Shown here: one piece after another, positions 61,381 through 64,000 of the stretch | Numbering within the stretch: position 1 is the stretch's first letter | Layout of the letters: each line of letters starts with the position of its first letter | Assembly: GCF_009832745.1 (NCBI RefSeq) | Contig: NZ_VRMJ01000014.1 | Span: 310,001-374,000 of the forward strand | DNA length: 64,000 nucleotides | Reading direction: 5' to 3' | Origin: Polaribacter septentrionalilitoris | GTDB lineage: Bacteria; Bacteroidota; Bacteroidia; Flavobacteriales; Flavobacteriaceae | Position numbers and translations under genes: made by a program | The notes under the pieces: model-generated | What the model was told of the DNA's origin: nothing | The model's database searches: none | The model's input: the letters and a program-made list of their open reading frames with translations, nothing else

Positions 61381-62565
61381 ATGATAAAAAAATACACTTT
61401 TCTATTATTACTATTTTTTTTCTTTTTGCCTATAAAAGCTCAAGCTCAACTTTCTGAAAATGCAGAAATTAGTATTGTTACTGCTGGTCCTGGAGAAGAG
61501 CTCTATGAGGCCTTTGGTCATTCTGCCATAAGAATTAAAGATCCTAATTTAAATTTAGATTTGATTTACAACTATGGTGTGTTTGATTTTAACAGACCTA
61601 ATTTCTATACCGATTTTGCCAAAGGAAATATGATTTATAGTCTTGCTCGTTATGATTTTAAATATTTTTTAGCAAGTTACAAAAGAGATAATCGTTGGTT
61701 AAAACAACAAATTTTAAATCTATCACAACAAGAAAAACATGCTTTTTTCTCTTTCTTAGAAAATAAGGCATTACCAAAAAACAGAGATTATTTATACAAT
61801 CCTTATTTTGATAATTGTGCTACTAAATTAAGAGACATTACAAAAATGGTTTTAGGAGATAAAGTTAGTTTTAAAGATGATTACTTAGAAAATGAATTAA
61901 CTTTTAGAGAATTAACAAATCGTGAAATTCATTGGAACACTTGGGGTAGTTTTGGATTGAACCTAATTGCTGGTATTAAATTAGACAAAAAAGCAAAACC
62001 TGATGAATACCTATTTCTTCCTGATTATACTTACAAAGCATTCAAAAATGCAAAGTTAATATCAAAAAATACAACTCAAGATTTAGTAAAAAAAGAAGAT
62101 ACTTTACTTAGTTTTAAAGAAAAACAACCAAAAACTGAAACATTTAGTCCTTTTTTAATCTTTTGCTTACTTGCACTTATTGGAATATTTATCACGTATA
62201 AAGATTATAAAAGAAAAAAGAGAACTAAGTTATTAGATTTTGTGCTGTTTTTTACTACTGGTCTTATAGGTTGCATCTTATTTTTTCTTTGGTTTTTTTC
62301 CAGTCATTCTACAGCTCCCAATAACTTTAATATTCTTTGGGCATTTCCCGTTAATCTTGTAATTGGTTTTTTATTACTAAAAAAGAACATAAAAACAAAA
62401 TGGTTAAACATCTACATTAAGTTTTTATTAATTTTAATAGCAATTATTCCAATATTATGGATTATTCAAATACAAGTGTATCCAAAAGTTATTATACCGC
62501 TATTGATCTTATTTTGGATTAGATATTATTTCTTGTCCAAGAATTTATTGTCCTTTGAAAAATAA
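61381..62565 (+). CDS. DUF4105 (Lnb N-terminal domain) membrane protein
   Basis: 394-residue protein: signal-like helix (MIKKYTFLLLLFFFFLPIKAQA), a periplasmic DUF4105 domain (~25-235) and four or five C-terminal membrane helices (~258-390). Conserved candidate catalytic residues are His47 in EAFGHSAIRI and Cys146 in YNPYFDNCATKLRD, a papain/NlpC-like pair. DUF4105 was, as I recall, renamed Lnb_N after the Bacteroides lipoprotein N-acyltransferase Lnb, so this gene is a candidate for the final N-acylation of lipoproteins in an organism where Lnt may be absent. That assignment is inference. It is 5 bases after the PorV-like gene and overlaps the next (convergent) gene by 21 bases. Confidence 0.82.
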   Translation: MIKKYTFLLLLFFFFLPIKAQAQLSENAEISIVTAGPGEELYEAFGHSAIRIKDPNLNLDLIYNYGVFDFNRPNFYTDFAKGNMIYSLARYDFKYFLASYKRDNRWLKQQILNLSQQEKHAFFSFLENKALPKNRDYLYNPYFDNCATKLRDITKMVLGDKVSFKDDYLENELTFRELTNREIHWNTWGSFGLNLIAGIKLDKKAKPDEYLFLPDYTYKAFKNAKLISKNTTQDLVKKEDTLLSFKEKQPKTETFSPFLIFCLLALIGIFITYKDYKRKKRTKLLDFVLFFTTGLIGCILFFLWFFSSHSTAPNNFNILWAFPVNLVIGFLLLKKNIKTKWLNIYIKFLLILIAIIPILWIIQIQVYPKVIIPLLILFWIRYYFLSKNLLSFEK

Positions 62566-63927
62566 AACAGTAGTAATTGTTTTAATTAAGATTTTAAAAT
62601 CTAACAAGGTATCACGTTCTTTGATATAATACAAATCATAACGTAATTTGGTTTCTTGTTCTTCAATACTATTTGCATAAGGATAATTAACTTGTGCCCA
62701 CCCTGTTAAACCAGGTCTAACAACATGTCTTATCGAATAAAAAGGAATTTCTTTTTCTAAATCTTTTACAAATTCAGGTCTTTCAGGTCTAGGGCCAATT
62801 AAGCTCATGTCCCCTTTTAGTATATTAAAAAATTGTGGAATTTCATCTAATCTAGTATTTCTTAAGAATTTACCAAACACTGTAATTCTAACATCATTTT
62901 TAGCTGCCCAAACAGCACCATTACTTTCGGCATTCTTGACCATAGATCTAAGTTTATAAATAGTAAATGGTTTTGTGTTTTGACCAACTCTTTCTTGAGT
63001 ATAAAAAAGAGCCCCCCTATTTCCAATAAAGTTACATATAAGTAAGATTGGTATTAAGAAAGTAAAAACTAGTAAACCTAAAATGGAAATAACAATATCA
63101 ATAAATCTTAGACCAAAAAGGTAAAATCTATTGGAATTATTTTTACTAAAATTTAGATTTTTATAAAAAGTATGATCTAAATACTCTTTAGGAACCCTAG
63201 AAGTTACCGTTTCATAAAATGTTTCATAACTAATAATATTAACCCCTTTTTTAAAGTTAGCTATTAATTCTTGATTTAAAAAAGAAACATTATCATTAGT
63301 TAGATTTTTTTCCGAAACAACCACCTCTGTTATCGGATTATTTTCTACTAAATATGATAAATCAAAAGAGTTAATATCATGATATCCTTTTAAACCATCA
63401 ATTTTCTGCTCAGAAACATAACCAGTTACATGATGAAAATTATCATTTTTAATATGAGTCAATAGTTTCTTTACCAAAGAAGAGTGTCCTATGAATAATA
63501 TTGTTTTAAAATATTTTGGTGAAAAAATTAACCAAGAATAAATAAATCTCCAAATAATAATTGGTGTAGATATAATTAAGAAAAAATAGACAATTTGTAG
63601 TCTATTTTCTGGTAATACAGGAGAAATATAAGGGGTAAAAACATAGAATATAGTTGTTGCAAATGCAGTGAGTACAACACTTCGTAAAATTAAATATCTA
63701 TTATTAGAAACACTTAAATTATATAGTTGAAAAATTTCACCGAATAAAACGTAATAAAAAATTAAAAGAATAAACCAATTTAATATTAATTGATTATTAA
63801 ATTTAAAATATTTAAAGTCAAGAAACACATATGAAAACCATATACTAAGTATTAAAATTAAAACATCGAAAAGCCTTAAAAAAAACTTTCTTTCTGAGAT
63901 ATCTAAATACGTTTTTTTACTTGCCAA
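62545..63927 (-). CDS. Polyprenyl-phosphate sugar-1-phosphate transferase (exopolysaccharide biosynthesis)
   Basis: 460-residue membrane enzyme of the WbaP/PHPT type that loads the first sugar-phosphate onto undecaprenyl phosphate. Four N-terminal helices (~17-115), a CoA-binding-like middle domain (~140-240), a fifth helix (~277-300) and the catalytic C-terminal domain (~320-460) with YKLRSMVKNAESNG, FLRNTRLDEIPQF, GDMSLIGPRPERPEFV and RPGLTGWAQVNY. The start seems to be TTG at 63927 (MASKKTYLDISERK) since no early ATG exists. It is likely the first or last gene of a surface polysaccharide locus that continues past the window. Confidence 0.9.
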   Translation of the reverse strand: MASKKTYLDISERKFFLRLFDVLILILSIWFSYVFLDFKYFKFNNQLILNWFILLIFYYVLFGEIFQLYNLSVSNNRYLILRSVVLTAFATTIFYVFTPYISPVLPENRLQIVYFFLIISTPIIIWRFIYSWLIFSPKYFKTILFIGHSSLVKKLLTHIKNDNFHHVTGYVSEQKIDGLKGYHDINSFDLSYLVENNPITEVVVSEKNLTNDNVSFLNQELIANFKKGVNIISYETFYETVTSRVPKEYLDHTFYKNLNFSKNNSNRFYLFGLRFIDIVISILGLLVFTFLIPILLICNFIGNRGALFYTQERVGQNTKPFTIYKLRSMVKNAESNGAVWAAKNDVRITVFGKFLRNTRLDEIPQFFNILKGDMSLIGPRPERPEFVKDLEKEIPFYSIRHVVRPGLTGWAQVNYPYANSIEEQETKLRYDLYYIKERDTLLDFKILIKTITTVLFFKGQ

Positions 63928-64000
63928 AATATTTTAGAGTTTTATGAACAGCACATGAAACAGTTGATATTGTAGCTCGAAAATAAGATAATTTTTCTAT

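Overview
The window reads as a chromosomal stretch of a marine-type member of the Flavobacteriaceae (Bacteroidota), something like Polaribacter or Tenacibaculum. This is inferred from the low G+C, promoters with the TAnnTTTG -7 element and few Shine-Dalgarno sites, and the gene families present: a long-form HisG his operon in the order GDCBHAF(IE), a PorV/PorQ-like barrel, a DUF4105/Lnb-type protein, a YtxJ bacillithiol-linked protein, and a bifunctional GNAT/nitrilase protein. No rRNA, prophage, insertion sequence, CRISPR array or recognisable defence island was seen. Most genes are housekeeping or core accessory genes.

Layout. 1-4.2 kb: end of a lactate permease-type gene, glyA, fahA and a conserved lipoprotein. 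4.2-9.9 kb: a minus-strand polyamine operon (speA, speB, GNAT-nitrilase fusion, deoxyhypusine synthase-like gene) with a leader that may hold a short upstream ORF, then a small acidic protein. 10-15.5 kb: SF2 helicase, ytxJ, clpB, histidine-phosphatase lipoprotein. 15.4-19.7 kb: a frameshifted four-helix-bundle sensor fragment, a small triple-repeat secreted protein, a NarL-type two-component pair and a lipoprotein. 19.7-25.8 kb: smpB, UbiA-type prenyltransferase, maf, transketolase C-half, outer-membrane barrel, FKBP lipoprotein, hslR, phosphoribosyltransferase, aroK. 25.9-26.1 kb: tRNA-Lys and tRNA-Leu. 26.2-38.8 kb: envelope and transport genes, including a prohibitin, a CDF metal exporter, a large VWA-like membrane protein, a 1046-residue BNR-repeat protein, MFS and EamA transporters, a LytTR regulator and a DUF5694-type protein.

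39.4-46.95 kb is the complete histidine operon on the minus strand. It is preceded by what looks like a full transcription attenuator: a 17-residue leader peptide with three consecutive His codons, a terminator, and a segment just after the His codons able to form a competing antiterminator. This is the strongest finding. The operon also carries a REP-like palindrome half read in frame inside hisA, and imperfect palindromic repeats between its later genes.

47-64 kb: rRNA methyltransferase (RlmL-like), a methyltransferase-ZIP transporter pair, an unknown gene coupled to a TPR histidine kinase and response regulator, recQ, and a kdsD-tatC-AhpD-like-lptB envelope cluster. These are followed by pssA with a VOC protein, a YheT-like hydrolase, the PorV/PorQ-like protein, the DUF4105/Lnb-type protein and a sugar-phosphate transferase starting an exopolysaccharide locus beyond the window.

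Several reported longest-ORF starts are TTG codons inside promoter elements, so I moved those starts to internal codons. A few genes (speA, hisA, kdsD, the PorV-like gene, the helicase, the VWA-like gene, the sugar transferase) do appear to need GTG or TTG starts.
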